DNA of 64,000 bases from Pseudarthrobacter sp. BIM B-2242 (GCF_014764445.1 NZ_CP061721.1:3410001-3474000), one strand, 5' to 3'. Shown: positions 44,133 through 54,629, counted from the first letter of the stretch. A program made the numbers and translations. The notes: generated by a model from the sequence alone, not told the origin.

Positions 44133-45845
44133 ATGTACCTGCTGCTCGCCGCCCATTCCCACGGCGCAGCCCTCCAACAGGTCACCGAGGCCGGTGATCC
44201 GCACCCGGACCGCCCTGAACCGCGGCTGATCAGCGCAAGCGAGCTGCCCGGCGTCGTACGCCACCTCGAAACCCGGCCCCGCGAAGCGCCGCCGCGTTGG
44301 ATCTGGCACCGCACGCAGGACTGGTACCCGGCGCTGCTGGCAGCCGGAGTGGAAGTGGACCGCTGCTACGACCTCAGCCTGTGCGGGACGATTCTGGCCT
44401 ACTCGGAGTTCACCGCCCACACCGAGTACGCCCTGAACGCCGAAAAGGCCACGCTCGACGATCCCCGGGAACCGCCCCGCGCCCTCCAGCCGCCACCCCC
44501 GCCCGCAGACCAGGGCGCACTCTTCGACGATCTCCGGCACCGGGCGCCGCGCCACACACTGGCGGACCTGCGCGCCGAATTCGCGGCCCAGCAGACAGCA
44601 CTGACCGCAGCCGCCCCGGACGGGAACAAGCGGAAACGGCTGCAGCTGCTGCTTGCCGCCGAGTCCGCCGGCGCCATGATCGCGGCAGAAATGCAGCACA
44701 GCGGTGTCCCTTGGCGGGAGGACCTGCACGAGCAGATACTCGCCGAATACTTGGGACCCCGCCCTCCCGCGGGCCACCGGCCTGCGAAACTCGAAGCCCT
44801 GAACACCGAGCTCCGTGCCCTCCTGAACTCCCCCGCGCTGAACCCGGATTCGCCGCAGGAACTGATGCGCGCGCTGCACCGCAACGGCATCGAGGTCAAG
44901 AGCACGCGGCAGTGGGAGCTGATGGAGTCCAGCCATCCCGCCATCGAACCGCTCCTCGCCTACAAAAAACTGTCCCGCCTGCACACCGCCAACGGCTGGG
45001 CCTGGCTGGATGCGTGGGTGAGCAACGGCCGGTTCCAGCCCGAGTATGTGGTGGGCGGCGTGGTGTCCGGCCGGTGGGCCTCCCGGGGCGGCGGTGCCCT
45101 GCAGATTCCCCGGCAGATCCGCGGTGCCGTCCATGCCGATCCCGGCCACAAGCTCATCGTCGCCGACGCCTCCCAGTTGGAACCGCGTGTCCTGGTGGCC
45201 CTGGCGCAGGACGCCAAAATGGCTGAAGCTGCGCGCGACAAGGACCTTTACGCGGGCATCGCCGCGCAGGGCTTCGGCGGCGACCGCGCCAAGGCCAAGG
45301 TGGCCCTCCTGGGCGCCATCTACGGCGCCACCACCGGGGAATCCGGGCGGCTCATGCCGCAGCTGGCCCGCACCTACCCCCGCGCCGTCGGCTTCGTGGA
45401 GCAGGCAGCGCGTGACGGTGAGGCCGGCGGGACCGTCACCACACGGCTTGGCCGCAGCAGCCCGCCGCCGTCCGAACAGTGGTTCCGGAGCCAGCAGTCG
45501 GCAACGGCGGAGGAACAGCGCCGCGCGGAAGCCATCGCGCGCTCCCGCGGCCGCTTCACCCGCAACTTCGTGGTGCAGGGCTCTGCCGCCGACTGGGCGG
45601 CGTGCTGGCTGGCTGAATTACGACGCCGGCTGCGGTCCCTGCGTGCCGACGGTTCGGTTCAGGCGGAGCTGGTCTTTTTCCTGCACGACGAGGTGATGGT
45701 GCACGTCCCCGAGTCCGGAGTTGCCGCCTGCATCCGCGCCATCGAGGAAGCGGCTGCCGCGGCAAAGGAGCTCCTGTTCGGACCCATCCCCGTGGAATTC
45801 CCGGTCAGCGTGGCCGTGGTGGATTCCTATGACAACGCCAAGTAG
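44133..45845 (+). CDS. Bifunctional 3'-5' exonuclease / family A DNA polymerase
   Basis: A 570-residue protein. The C-terminal half is a PolA-type polymerase: motif A LIVADASQLEPRVLVALAQ with the catalytic Asp, motif B KAKVALLGAIYGATTGESG (Lys, Tyr-Gly), and motif C FFLHDEVMVHVPE with the HDE catalytic Asp. The N-terminal half corresponds to the degenerate 3'-5' exonuclease domain; the usual DxE is not obvious, so proofreading may be absent. It is shorter than PolA and lacks a 5' nuclease domain, like the accessory polymerases of Actinobacteria. Expression is likely controlled by the divergent small HTH protein. Confidence 0.9.
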   Translation: MYLLLAAHSHGAALQQVTEAGDPHPDRPEPRLISASELPGVVRHLETRPREAPPRWIWHRTQDWYPALLAAGVEVDRCYDLSLCGTILAYSEFTAHTEYALNAEKATLDDPREPPRALQPPPPPADQGALFDDLRHRAPRHTLADLRAEFAAQQTALTAAAPDGNKRKRLQLLLAAESAGAMIAAEMQHSGVPWREDLHEQILAEYLGPRPPAGHRPAKLEALNTELRALLNSPALNPDSPQELMRALHRNGIEVKSTRQWELMESSHPAIEPLLAYKKLSRLHTANGWAWLDAWVSNGRFQPEYVVGGVVSGRWASRGGGALQIPRQIRGAVHADPGHKLIVADASQLEPRVLVALAQDAKMAEAARDKDLYAGIAAQGFGGDRAKAKVALLGAIYGATTGESGRLMPQLARTYPRAVGFVEQAARDGEAGGTVTTRLGRSSPPPSEQWFRSQQSATAEEQRRAEAIARSRGRFTRNFVVQGSAADWAACWLAELRRRLRSLRADGSVQAELVFFLHDEVMVHVPESGVAACIRAIEEAAAAAKELLFGPIPVEFPVSVAVVDSYDNAK

Positions 45846-45970
45846 CGGAAGGTAACCTACCCGGCAGTAGCTGGTTCTGCGCTGTGACGGTGGTTACAGT
45901 CGGGGAAGACCCGCTGAAGCAGACGGCGGGGCTAAACATGCAATGACGCATATTAGGGGAGGTCCGGATC

Positions 45971-46168
45971 ATGCCCGGCAGGCTAGAAATACATCGGGTG
46001 AGTGACGAAGCCTATCGCTTCAATCTCACTGACAAAAACGGCAAGGTTGTGGCCGTTTCGCCCGACTTCAAGCACCTTGGGGCGCTGAAGGACGGCATCA
46101 AGGCCTTGCGTGAAAACGCGGCAACCGGAGTGGTTGTGGATCTGCGCCATAAACCGCATCCGAGCTAG
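45971..46168 (+). CDS. DUF1508 (YegP-like) protein
   Basis: A 65-residue single-domain protein: EIHRVSDEAYRFNLTDKNGK, then AVSPDFKHLGALKDGIKALR, the DUF1508 signature. YegP homologues are small basic/acidic beta proteins of unknown role. GGGGAGG lies eight bases before ATG 45971. It stands alone, convergent with the NUDIX gene across a terminator. Confidence 0.88.
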   Translation: MPGRLEIHRVSDEAYRFNLTDKNGKVVAVSPDFKHLGALKDGIKALRENAATGVVVDLRHKPHPS

Positions 46169-46194
46169 GCGGGCCAAACCCCGCACCGGCAACC

Positions 46195-46218
46195 GGGCCC
46201 GGCCGTCAGGCCGGGCCC
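46195..46218. terminator. Bidirectional terminator between convergent genes
   Basis: GGGCCCGGCC and GGCCGGGCCC form a perfect 10-bp stem with a GTCA loop between the DUF1508 gene (plus) and the NUDIX gene (minus). Confidence 0.75.
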
Positions 46219-46244
46219 CAGCCATTTAAGGCCGGCTGGAGAAC

Positions 46245-46922
46245 TTAGAAAGCTACCTCGTGCACGCGCGTCCGGTCCCACGGCACGGCCCAGCCCAGCT
46301 GTTCAAAGAGGCCATCAAGAATAATCCCGGTGAACCCCCAGACCAGCACGCCGTTCACGGCGAACGCCGGACTGCTGAAGGTCCTGCCGTCACGGCCGAC
46401 TGTTGCAGTCACCCGGTTGGCCGGGTCCAGCAGGTCGCGGACAGGGATCCGGAAAACCTGCGCGGATTCGGCGTAATCCACCACGTGGACCGGCGACGGC
46501 GACGCCCACCAGCCGAGCACGGGCGTCACCAGGAAGTTGCTGCGGGCCAGGCCCAGCTCCTGAAGGGTGCCCAGGACTTCCACTCCCGTGGAGTCCAGCC
46601 CCGTTTCTTCCTCGGCTTCCCGCAGGGCGGCGGCAATGGGGGTTTCGCCCTCATCAATGCCCCCGCCCGGAAAGGCGACCTGGCCCGGGTGCGAGCCGAG
46701 CGTGTGCGCGCGCTCCAGCAGCAGGACATCAAGATCCGCCGCGGCCAACAGTTTGTCCGACGCCGCCGGAACGTCGTCCAGCACACCGAAGAGCATCAGG
46801 ATTGCGGCCTTGCGGGCCACGCTTTCGTCCACCGTCAGAGCTGCCCACGCGGTGTTGGGCGCGTCCACTGTGCCGTCATCCGATCTGCGCACCAGGTCAA
46901 TCAGATCCTGCCGTGCGGTCAC
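46245..46922 (-). CDS. NUDIX hydrolase (CoA pyrophosphatase-like)
   Basis: A 225-residue hydrolase of nucleotide-linked pyrophosphates. The NUDIX box is [20 protein letters not shown], then TGL; the preceding [15 protein letters not shown] matches the CoA-pyrophosphatase type (NUDT7/YeaB). The GTG at 46922 overlaps the nth stop by 4 bases (GTGA), which makes translational coupling likely; the longer frame upstream is inside nth. Confidence 0.9.
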   Translation of the reverse strand: MTARQDLIDLVRRSDDGTVDAPNTAWAALTVDESVARKAAILMLFGVLDDVPAASDKLLAAADLDVLLLERAHTLGSHPGQVAFPGGGIDEGETPIAAALREAEEETGLDSTGVEVLGTLQELGLARSNFLVTPVLGWWASPSPVHVVDYAESAQVFRIPVRDLLDPANRVTATVGRDGRTFSSPAFAVNGVLVWGFTGIILDGLFEQLGWAVPWDRTRVHEVAF

Positions 46923-47785
46923 GGTACCCGCCTCTGGGATTCCATCCGGATCTCGGCCGCACGGTGCGTTTCGGCCAACAGCTGCTCCAACAGAGCCTCG
47001 TTTCCGGGCGCCAGTTCGTATTTCAGGAGCTTGGCGGCTTTGACGGGGTCCGTCTCGCCGAGGCCATAGCTGGGGCACCAGTTCGCTACGGGGCACGCGC
47101 CGCAGGCCGGCTTCCGTGAGTGGCAGACACGCCGCCCGTGGAACACCACCCGGTGGGACAGCATGGTCCAATCCTTGGGCTCGAACAGCTCGGCGACGTC
47201 GAATTCAATCTGGACGGGATCCTCGGACCCGGTCCAGCCGAAGCGCCGGGCCAGCCTGCCGAAGTGCGTATCCACAGTAATTCCCGGGATCCCGAAAGCG
47301 TTGCCCAGCACCACGTTGGCGGTTTTCCGTCCGACCCCGGGAAGGGTCACCAGGTCTTCGAGCTTGCCGGGCACCTCGCCGTTGAACTCGTCCACGAGCC
47401 GGTGGCTCAGGGCCAGGACATTCTTCGTTTTGGCCCTGAAGAAGCCGGTGGGCTGCAGGATGGCTTCCAGCTCGGCGGGATCGGCCTCGGACATGGTGCG
47501 GGCATCAGGGTACCGGGCAAACAGGATCCTGGTGACCTGGTTGACCAGCACATCGGTGGTCTGCGCCGACAGCACGGTGGCCACCACCAGCTCGAACGGG
47601 TTCCGGAAATCCAGCTCCGCGTGGGCGTACGGGTATTTTTCCGCCAGCGCCCTGTTGATCCGCCGGGCCCGGCGCTTCAACGCCAGCAGCGACTCCGCGG
47701 CTATGCCGGGCGATGCCGGCCGCGGCGCGGGACCCCGGGCCAGACGGGGGCCGGTTCCTGTTCCGGGCGTACGGGAGGTGGCCAC
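46919..47785 (-). CDS. nth: Endonuclease III
   Basis: A 288-residue base-excision repair glycosylase/AP lyase for oxidised pyrimidines. HhH motif [14 protein letters not shown] with the catalytic Lys, catalytic Asp in [13 protein letters not shown], and the 4Fe-4S ligands in [17 protein letters not shown]. About 30 extra N-terminal residues (Pro/Gly/Arg-rich) precede the core; the GTG start at 47785 is nine bases after the previous stop. It is coupled to the NUDIX gene. Confidence 0.95.
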   Translation of the reverse strand: MATSRTPGTGTGPRLARGPAPRPASPGIAAESLLALKRRARRINRALAEKYPYAHAELDFRNPFELVVATVLSAQTTDVLVNQVTRILFARYPDARTMSEADPAELEAILQPTGFFRAKTKNVLALSHRLVDEFNGEVPGKLEDLVTLPGVGRKTANVVLGNAFGIPGITVDTHFGRLARRFGWTGSEDPVQIEFDVAELFEPKDWTMLSHRVVFHGRRVCHSRKPACGACPVANWCPSYGLGETDPVKAAKLLKYELAPGNEALLEQLLAETHRAAEIRMESQRRVP

Positions 47786-47793
47786 GGTCGGGG

Positions 47794-49152
47794 CTAGCCG
47801 CGCTCGATGTTGCTGAGATCGCGCAGCAGGCCCAGGCGTCCGTCGGTGTGCTGGACCAGGAACTCGTGGCCCCGGTCTTCGAGCGCCAGCACCCAGCCAC
47901 CGGGTTCGATCACAAAGGCAGGGGCGCCGGTGTGGGGGTCCACGGCGGTGCGGTGCTGTGCCACGGCAAACCAGAAAGCCTCATGCACCGGCTGTTCCTC
48001 GGATTCGTCCGGCCGGCTGGCAGGGTCCACTGTCGCGCCGATGGGCTCGGCGTTGCGCACCTGCTGGTGCACCGCCGTGGCGGCGGGTTCGGCGGCGGCC
48101 GGGCGGGAGGCGGCACCCGCCTGCGCTCCGTCGTCGTGCGCTGCAGCTTCGGCAACAGGCGCCGCAGCTGTCCGGGGCGCTGACGAGCCGCCAGCGGGGA
48201 TGTCACCCAGCTTCGTCTCATCGGCGGCGGATGCTGCGGAAGCGTTTGACGCTGAAGGCACGACGTCGGCCGCCTGGGTTGCGGGGCCTGCGTCACCGGC
48301 AGCGGTCCATTCCCTGACCTCGGGGGCGGTAGAAACTGCTCCGGCCGCGGCCGGAGCGCCAGCACCGGCGCCCGCAGCGGCAACGCCCGTAGCGGAAGCG
48401 CCTGTGTTGGCGGGCGCGGACGCCGCAGGAGCCGAGGCGCCGTGCGACGTCTGTGCAGGCTTGGAAGCAGCCGAACGGTTGGCCGGCCAGAGCCCGGCAG
48501 GGATCCCGAAAGCCGGCTTGGACGCCGCCCCCGCCTCTGCGGCGGGCTTGGGTTCCTTGGGCGTGTGCGGCTTGGGAAGCGGAACGGCCGCGTCGCGGGC
48601 CATCACGTGGGCGGCGGTTTCGTCGCGTCCCAAAAAGTCGCCGGCGAAGTACGGGATGAAACGGCTCAGCACCGTTGCGGCGAACAGGATGGCGGAGCCC
48701 GCCAGGCCCACCAACAGGCTGGGCACGTAGGCTGCAGCGGCGGACACAAAGAAGAACGCGAGAGCGAAGGACGCCACCACCGAGGCGAACTGGTCAACGG
48801 ACAGTGAGCCGATCCGGACCTTGGTGGCGGGAGCCAGCCGGCGTGCGGCAAAAAGGGCGGTGACGATCATCGGCAGGACGATGCCCAGTCCGAGGAAGAA
48901 CAGGCTGCCAGCATTCCAGAGGTTGAACCGGCCAAGGAAGATCGGCAGCAGAGAGGCCACCAGGAGAACCAGAGTGGCGCCAAAAACCGTCAGGTCACGC
49001 AGCGTAAACGGGCCCAGTACGGCCTGGTTGGTGGTGCCGGGCTTGGCGCCGGCCTGCCGCTGCGGGTCCTGCGCTGCGCCATTTTCCGGCGTGGCGTCAT
49101 GCCCTGCCTCCGTTGCGCGGCCAAGTTTCTGGCCGGAGCTTTGCTGGTTCAT
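47794..49152 (-). CDS. Membrane protein with Ala-rich cytoplasmic region
   Basis: A 452-residue protein starting at ATG 49152 (GGAGAACAGA upstream). Four hydrophobic segments lie between about residues 50 and 190 ([59 protein letters not shown]; and the next). Residues about 230-390 are low-complexity Ala/Pro/Gly, and the last about 70 form a compact domain ([20 protein letters not shown], then [18 protein letters not shown]). I do not recognise a family; no function is proposed. It is the first gene of a run with nth and the NUDIX gene. Confidence 0.75.
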   Translation of the reverse strand: MNQQSSGQKLGRATEAGHDATPENGAAQDPQRQAGAKPGTTNQAVLGPFTLRDLTVFGATLVLLVASLLPIFLGRFNLWNAGSLFFLGLGIVLPMIVTALFAARRLAPATKVRIGSLSVDQFASVVASFALAFFFVSAAAAYVPSLLVGLAGSAILFAATVLSRFIPYFAGDFLGRDETAAHVMARDAAVPLPKPHTPKEPKPAAEAGAASKPAFGIPAGLWPANRSAASKPAQTSHGASAPAASAPANTGASATGVAAAGAGAGAPAAAGAVSTAPEVREWTAAGDAGPATQAADVVPSASNASAASAADETKLGDIPAGGSSAPRTAAAPVAEAAAHDDGAQAGAASRPAAAEPAATAVHQQVRNAEPIGATVDPASRPDESEEQPVHEAFWFAVAQHRTAVDPHTGAPAFVIEPGGWVLALEDRGHEFLVQHTDGRLGLLRDLSNIERG

Positions 49153-49397
49153 TCTGTTCTCCTTAGCGTGGCGGCACGGGGCGGTTCCGCCCCAAAAACT
49201 GTGCCGTCCGGAACGGCGGCAGCGGCCAGGTCCGGGCAGTGATGCACCGGGTCCGACAGCTCCGTAGAAAGTCACAATTCACATCTCAGCCTAGTCATCC
49301 GTATGGCCGATCACTAGCTGATCCGTGGCGCCGGGAGCTCAGCGTGCACGGCCCCGCAACCATTCACCGCTAAATAAATGCCGTTCGCGGGCTGCAG

Positions 49398-49468
49398 TGT
49401 GACAGCTGACACACAGGAGCAGGTGCAAGCATTAGTCTTGTTCCGGAACAGCTCTTTGCGGAACTTCC
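49398..49468 (+). promoter_or_regulatory. Candidate regulatory sites upstream of acs (in gap 49153-49561)
   Basis: The 409-bp gap between the membrane-protein gene and acs contains a CRP/GlxR-like near-palindrome TGTGACAGCTGACACA (49398-49413), a perfect 12-base palindrome TGTTCCGGAACA (49439-49450) and CGGAACTTCCG (49458-49468). Any may control acetate metabolism; I see no clear -35/-10 pair. Confidence 0.4.
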
Positions 49469-49561
49469 GTGATCCGCCTTGCCCGATGCCGCGCACAGTG
49501 GCGGAGCACGGCGAGGTGACGGCCGGCCGCAGCAAAGACCGATGAATGATGAGGTTCACCA

Positions 49562-51568
49562 ATGTCCCAGGACACTCCCGGCGCCACCGCCACTGCCCCC
49601 AAAGCCGCTGAGCAGAGCCTGCAGGGCGACGCCTTTGAAAACCTGCTCCATGAGAACCGCACCTTCCCCCCGAGCCCCGAATTTGCTGCCGACGCCGTTG
49701 TCACCGCAGCCGATTACGCTGAGGCCGACGCCGACCGGCCGGCTTTCTGGGCCCGGCAGGCCCGCGAGCTGCTGACCTGGTCCAAGGACTTCGACCAGGC
49801 CCTTGACTGGTCCAATCCGCCGTTCGCCAAGTGGTTCGTCGGCGGAGAGGTCAACGCGGCCTACAACGCGCTGGACCGGCACGTGGAGAACGGCCTGGGC
49901 GACCGGGTGGCCATCTACTTCGAGGGCGAGCCCGGGGACACCCGCACCTACACCTACGCGCAGCTCACCGACGAGGTGAAGAAGGCCGCCAACGCGTTCG
50001 AGTCCCTCGGCGTGGCCAAAGGCGACCGGGTGGCCGTCTACCTGCCCATGATCCCCGAAGCGGTGATCACTCTGCTGGCCTGCGCCCGGATCGGCGCCGT
50101 GCACTCGGTGGTGTTTGGCGGGTTCTCCGCCGACGCGCTCCGGTCCCGGATCGAGGATGCCGAAGCGAAACTGGTGGTCACCGCCGACGGCACCTACCGG
50201 CGCGGGAAGCCCAGCTCCCTGAAGACCGCTGTCGACGACGCCCTCGCCGCCGAGGGCCACACTGTCCAGAACGTCGTGGTGGTCAAGCGCAACGGCCAGG
50301 ACGTGGACTGGCACGAAGGCCGGGACCACTGGTGGGCGGACACAGTTGAGGCGGCATCAACCGAGCACACCGCCGTCGGGCACGATTCCGAGCACCCGCT
50401 GTTCATCCTCTACACGTCCGGCACCACGGGAAAGCCCAAAGGCATCCTGCACACCACCGGCGGGTACCTCACCCAGGGCGCCTACACCCACAAGGCAGTC
50501 TTCGACCTGCACCCCGAGACGGACGTGTACTGGTGCACGGCCGACGTCGGCTGGGTCACCGGGCACTCCTACGTCGCTTACGCCCCGCTCATCAACGGCG
50601 CCACCCAGGTCATGTACGAGGGCACCCCGGACTCCCCGCACCAGGGCCGCTGGTGGGAGATCATCGAGAAGTACAAGGTCTCCATCCTCTACACCGCCCC
50701 CACCGCGATCCGGACGTTCATGAAGTGGGGCCGGGAGATCCCGGACAAGTACGACCTGTCCTCCCTGCGCGTCCTCGGCTCGGTGGGCGAATCCATCAAC
50801 CCCGAAGCCTGGATGTGGTACCGGGACGTCATCGGCGCCAACAAGACCCCCATCGTGGACACCTGGTGGCAGACCGAAACCGGCGCCCAGATGATCGCCC
50901 CGCTCCCCGGCGTGACCGCCACCAAACCCGGCTCCGCCCAGACACCGCTGCCCGGCATCGCCGTGGACGTCGTGGACGAGATGGGCGAATCCGTCCCTGA
51001 CGGGCACGGCGGCTTCCTGGTCATCCGGGAGCCCTGGCCGGCGATGCTCCGCGGCATCTGGGGCGATCCTGAGCGGTTCAAGGACACCTACTGGTCCCGC
51101 TTCGAGGGCATGTACTTCGCCGGTGACGGCGCCAAGAAGGACGAGGACGGCGACGTCTGGCTCCTGGGCCGCGTGGACGACGTCATGAACGTCTCCGGCC
51201 ACCGGCTCTCCACCACCGAAATCGAATCCGCCCTGGTCTCCCACCCCGCCGTGGCCGAAGCCGCCGTGGTGGGCGCCTCGGACGAAACCACCGGCCAGGC
51301 CGTCGTCGCCTTCGTCATCCTCCGCGGCGACGCCGTGGACTCCGGCGACGCCATCGTCCAGGAACTCCGCAACCACGTCGGCAAGGAAATCGGCCCGATC
51401 GCCAAACCCAGAACCATCCTCGTGGTCCCGGAACTGCCCAAGACCCGCTCCGGCAAGATCATGCGCCGCCTCCTCAAGGACGTCGCAGAAGGCCGCGAAG
51501 TAGGCGACGCCACCACCCTCGCCGACAACACCGTCATGGCCCAGATCGCCGCGTCGCTCAAGAAATAA
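49562..51568 (+). CDS. acs: Acetyl-CoA synthetase
   Basis: A 668-residue acyl-adenylate enzyme producing acetyl-CoA from acetate, CoA and ATP. Motifs: the P-loop [44 protein letters not shown], and the C-terminal [11 protein letters not shown] with the Lys that is acetylated in regulation. AcuC (20470-21681) in this window is the deacetylase of the same system. ATG 49562 follows GAGGTTCACC. Confidence 0.95.
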   Translation: MSQDTPGATATAPKAAEQSLQGDAFENLLHENRTFPPSPEFAADAVVTAADYAEADADRPAFWARQARELLTWSKDFDQALDWSNPPFAKWFVGGEVNAAYNALDRHVENGLGDRVAIYFEGEPGDTRTYTYAQLTDEVKKAANAFESLGVAKGDRVAVYLPMIPEAVITLLACARIGAVHSVVFGGFSADALRSRIEDAEAKLVVTADGTYRRGKPSSLKTAVDDALAAEGHTVQNVVVVKRNGQDVDWHEGRDHWWADTVEAASTEHTAVGHDSEHPLFILYTSGTTGKPKGILHTTGGYLTQGAYTHKAVFDLHPETDVYWCTADVGWVTGHSYVAYAPLINGATQVMYEGTPDSPHQGRWWEIIEKYKVSILYTAPTAIRTFMKWGREIPDKYDLSSLRVLGSVGESINPEAWMWYRDVIGANKTPIVDTWWQTETGAQMIAPLPGVTATKPGSAQTPLPGIAVDVVDEMGESVPDGHGGFLVIREPWPAMLRGIWGDPERFKDTYWSRFEGMYFAGDGAKKDEDGDVWLLGRVDDVMNVSGHRLSTTEIESALVSHPAVAEAAVVGASDETTGQAVVAFVILRGDAVDSGDAIVQELRNHVGKEIGPIAKPRTILVVPELPKTRSGKIMRRLLKDVAEGREVGDATTLADNTVMAQIAASLKK

Positions 51569-51675
51569 GGAGACAGGAGCGGCCCCGGACCGGCGGGCAG
51601 AAGCGTCAGGCATGTTAGCTTGAAGTCGCGTGCACCCGCCACCGATGCCGGGGCCGTTCCTGGAGGGGGAGTTCA

Positions 51676-52707
51676 ATGAGTGGGAATGTGCGTTGGGGCG
51701 TCCTGGGTACCGCCCGAGTCGTCCGCAAGACGATTCCGGCGTTGCAGGAAACGAGAAACGGCGAGGTAGCGGGCATTGCTTCCCGCAGCGAGGAAAAGGC
51801 CCGGGAATACGCTGCCAGGCACGGCATCCCGCAGGCGTTCGGCTCGTACGAGGCGCTGCTCGCTTCGCCGGACATCGACGCCGTGTACATCGCCTTGCCG
51901 AATGCACTGCACCGTGAGTGGATCCTCAAATCCTTGGACGCAGGCAAGCATGTCCTCTGCGAAAAACCCCTGGCGATGAGCGCCGCCGAGTGCGGGGAGA
52001 TTGCGCGCAAGGCCGGGGAGACCGGGCTCAAGGTCCTTGAAGGTTTTATGTACCGTTTCCACCCGCGTTTCGAAAAGCTGCAGGAGCTGCTGGCGGCCGA
52101 CGCGGTAGGCAAGCTGACATTTGTCCACGTCGCGCACTCCTTTGACGCGGGCGGAGACGATAACATCCGCTGGTATGCAGGGCTCGGTGGCGGCGCACTG
52201 TTTGATACCGGGTGCTACGTCGTCAACATGAGCCGGATGGTCACGGGGCAGGAGCCGGCTCACGTCGCCGCCTTTGGCAACTACCGGGACGCCAACGACG
52301 GCGGCCGGATCGACACGAGCATTGCGGGCATGCTCCGCTTTCCCGGCGGCGCAACCGCGCTTTTTGATACGGGAGTCAACCTCGAGCGCCGTAACTTCCT
52401 GGAAGTAACCGGAACTGAGGGACGGCTCTATCTCGACAATCCTTTTGGGCTCCTGGAGGAGGATTCGGTTTTGGAGGAGCATCACTTCGGGCAGGACACC
52501 ATCCGTCACACGATCAAGGGCGGCGCGAACCACTTCGTCCGGATGGGCGAACACTTCGCCGACAGCGTCCTGAACGGTACACCGCTCCGCTATGACCTCA
52601 CGGACGCGGCAAACAACGCTCGGGTTTTGGAGGCACTGGACCACGCAGCGCGGACACAGGAGGGGGCACCTGAACCCTCGCTGCGTTCTGGGGCAGGCGT
52701 CAGCTGA
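51676..52707 (+). CDS. Gfo/Idh/MocA family oxidoreductase
   Basis: A 343-residue NAD(P)-dependent oxidoreductase: VRWGVLGTARVVRKTIPALQ, ISSRSEEKA-type motif as IASRSEEKAREYAARHG, the catalytic EKPLAMSAAE, and GFMYRFHPRF, a mark of the D-xylose/trans-dihydrodiol-type branch. GGAGGGGGAG is close to ATG 51676. It precedes a DeoR-family regulator gene on the same strand; substrate unknown. Confidence 0.9.
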   Translation: MSGNVRWGVLGTARVVRKTIPALQETRNGEVAGIASRSEEKAREYAARHGIPQAFGSYEALLASPDIDAVYIALPNALHREWILKSLDAGKHVLCEKPLAMSAAECGEIARKAGETGLKVLEGFMYRFHPRFEKLQELLAADAVGKLTFVHVAHSFDAGGDDNIRWYAGLGGGALFDTGCYVVNMSRMVTGQEPAHVAAFGNYRDANDGGRIDTSIAGMLRFPGGATALFDTGVNLERRNFLEVTGTEGRLYLDNPFGLLEEDSVLEEHHFGQDTIRHTIKGGANHFVRMGEHFADSVLNGTPLRYDLTDAANNARVLEALDHAARTQEGAPEPSLRSGAGVS

Positions 52708-52818
52708 AGGTTCCGCCGTTCAGGCCGCTCCCCCTTCCGCGTGGGCGGCTCAAGCAGCCAAAATACTGCACGCCCTAGACTGGGACCAGCCCTGACCGCC
52801 GTTCTGAAGGATCCCCTG

Positions 52819-53604
52819 ATGCTCCCCGCTGCACGTCACCAGGCCATTGTGGACGCCGTCCAGCGGGAGCGGGTTGTCCGGGTGTCGGACCTGGCACAGC
52901 AGTTGGGTGTCTCCCTCATGACCGTGCGGCGCGACATTGAACTTCTCGAGGAAGGCGGCCGGCTGGAGCGCATCCACGGCGGCGCCAAAATCCCCGGCGA
53001 TGTCAGCACCCATGAGCCCGGTTTTGAACTCAAATCCACCCAGCTGACAGCCGAAAAGAAGGCCATTGCGCTGGCGGCCGCTGGCCTGGTGCACGAGGGC
53101 ATGGCCGTCGGATTCAGCGCCGGCACCACCACATGGGCGCTGGCCAAGGAACTGGTCAACGGTCCGCGGATCACCGTGATCACCAACTCGGTGCGCATTG
53201 CCGATCTCTTTCATCACGCTGCCGCGGCGGGAGTCCCCCGCTTCAGCTCAACGGTGATCCTGATCGGCGGCGAGCGCACGCCGTCGGACGCCCTGGTTGG
53301 ACCCATCGCGACGGCGGCGCTGAAGCAGCTGCACCTGGACGTGCTGTTCCTGGGAGTGCACGGCATGGACGCGGAGGCAGGATTCACTACCCCGAACCTG
53401 CTTGAAGCCGAAACCAACCGGGCCTTCATAGCGGCTGCGCGCAAAACCGTGGTCCTGGCCGACCACACCAAGTGGGGACTCCAGGGCATCAGCACCATCG
53501 CAGCCCTGGACGACGCCGACGAGGTCATCAGCGATTCAGGCCTGGGCTCCGAGGCGCAGCGGCAGATCAGTGAGAGCACCCGGCTCAGGGTGGTTCCTGT
53601 CTAG
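52819..53604 (+). CDS. DeoR/GlpR-family regulator
   Basis: A 261-residue regulator. HTH: RVVRVSDLAQQLGVSLMTVR, then RDIELLEEGGRLERIHGGAK, the DeoR signature. The C-terminal sugar-phosphate-sensing domain has GFSAGTTTWALAKEL and VIVLADHTKW-type ending VVLADHTKWG. ATG 52819 has GAAGG upstream. It may control its upstream oxidoreductase neighbour or a distant sugar operon. Confidence 0.9.
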   Translation: MLPAARHQAIVDAVQRERVVRVSDLAQQLGVSLMTVRRDIELLEEGGRLERIHGGAKIPGDVSTHEPGFELKSTQLTAEKKAIALAAAGLVHEGMAVGFSAGTTTWALAKELVNGPRITVITNSVRIADLFHHAAAAGVPRFSSTVILIGGERTPSDALVGPIATAALKQLHLDVLFLGVHGMDAEAGFTTPNLLEAETNRAFIAAARKTVVLADHTKWGLQGISTIAALDDADEVISDSGLGSEAQRQISESTRLRVVPV

Positions 53605-53612
53605 GGCACGCC

Positions 53613-54629
53613 TCAGGCTGAATCGCGCCACATTATGGCGGTTTCCAGGACCCGCGGCGGGCTGGGCTGTCCCGAAAGCTGCGCCAGCACAAGCTCAGCG
53701 GCCGCACTTCCCAGCAGGTCCGCCGGCTGGCGCACCGTGGACAGCTGGGGCCTGCAGCGCAGCGCCCAGCTGCTGTCATCGAAACCAACGATGCCCACGT
53801 CTTCAGGTACCCGCCGGCCGGCTTCCTGCAGAGCTGTCATTGCCCCTGCGGCCACGGCATCGGAGGCTGCAAAGACGCCGTCGACGGCAGGATCGCGGCG
53901 CAGCAGTTCCTGCATCCCTTCCAGCCCTGCTGCATAGGTGTAGAGGGGATATTCGACCACCAGCCCCGGATCGAAGCTGTCGCCCATGGCGGCCCGGAAC
54001 CCGGCAAGGCGGTCCTGGCCGGAGTCACGGTCCAGCGCACTGGCGATCATGCCCACCCGCCGCCGGCCCGTCTGGAGCAGCCTGCTGGTGATGCTGCGCG
54101 CGCCCTCCACGTTGTCGATGGCTGCGTAAGGCAGGTCCGGAGTGCCGTCCGGGTGGCCCACGAAGGCGGCGGGAAGTCCGATGTCGGCAACAGCGGCTGC
54201 TATCGGATCCGACGCCCTGGCCGAGATGATCACCGCACCGTCCACAAGGCCGCCGCGCAGGTAATCCGCCACCCGGCGGCTGTCGCGGTCCGAGTCGATG
54301 ATGAGGGATACCAGCTGGTAATCCGCCTTTGACAGCACTTCGTTGGCACCGAGCAGGATGGAGCCGATGTTCGGGTCTTCGAAGAGCAGCGAGTGCGGCT
54401 CGTGGATGATCAGGCCAATGGCCCGGGATTCCTGCTTGACCAGGTTCCTGGCCGCGTTGTTGCGGACGTAGCCCACCCTGGCAATGGCCTCTTCCACCGC
54501 CAGCCGGGCTTCATCGGAGACGTACTTTTCCCCGTTCACCACCCGTGAAACGGTGCCGCGGGAGAGCCCGGCAGCGTCCGCCACATCATTGATGGTGGCG
54601 CGGCGGGCACGGGTGCGGGTATGGGCCAT
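53613..54629 (-). CDS. LacI-family repressor of the beta-galactosidase operon
   Basis: A 338-residue regulator: HTH ATINDVADAAGLSRGTVSRV, hinge helix YVRNNAARNLVKQ, sensor domain IGLIIHEPHSLLFEDPN, and a typical end DDSSWALRCRPQLSTVRQP. ATG 54629 has TACAGT six bases before it (leaderless); the frame 32 codons upstream lacks a recognisable start. Divergent from the GH42 operon, whose promoter carries two exact mirror-image operators. Confidence 0.9.
   Translation of the reverse strand: MAHTRTRARRATINDVADAAGLSRGTVSRVVNGEKYVSDEARLAVEEAIARVGYVRNNAARNLVKQESRAIGLIIHEPHSLLFEDPNIGSILLGANEVLSKADYQLVSLIIDSDRDSRRVADYLRGGLVDGAVIISARASDPIAAAVADIGLPAAFVGHPDGTPDLPYAAIDNVEGARSITSRLLQTGRRRVGMIASALDRDSGQDRLAGFRAAMGDSFDPGLVVEYPLYTYAAGLEGMQELLRRDPAVDGVFAASDAVAAGAMTALQEAGRRVPEDVGIVGFDDSSWALRCRPQLSTVRQPADLLGSAAAELVLAQLSGQPSPPRVLETAIMWRDSA

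Noticed and set aside
46923..47171. 83-codon N-terminal extension of the NUDIX protein
   Set aside because: Lies entirely inside nth; the GTGA overlap at 46922 is a better start.
49430..49470. A RamB-like site (CTTTGCGGAACTT)
   Set aside because: Only a weak resemblance to the corynebacterial consensus; reported merely as palindromes.
51575..51660. Inverted GGCCCCGG words around the acs-oxidoreductase gap as a terminator
   Set aside because: Arms are about 60 bases apart and imperfect; likely GC-rich coincidence.
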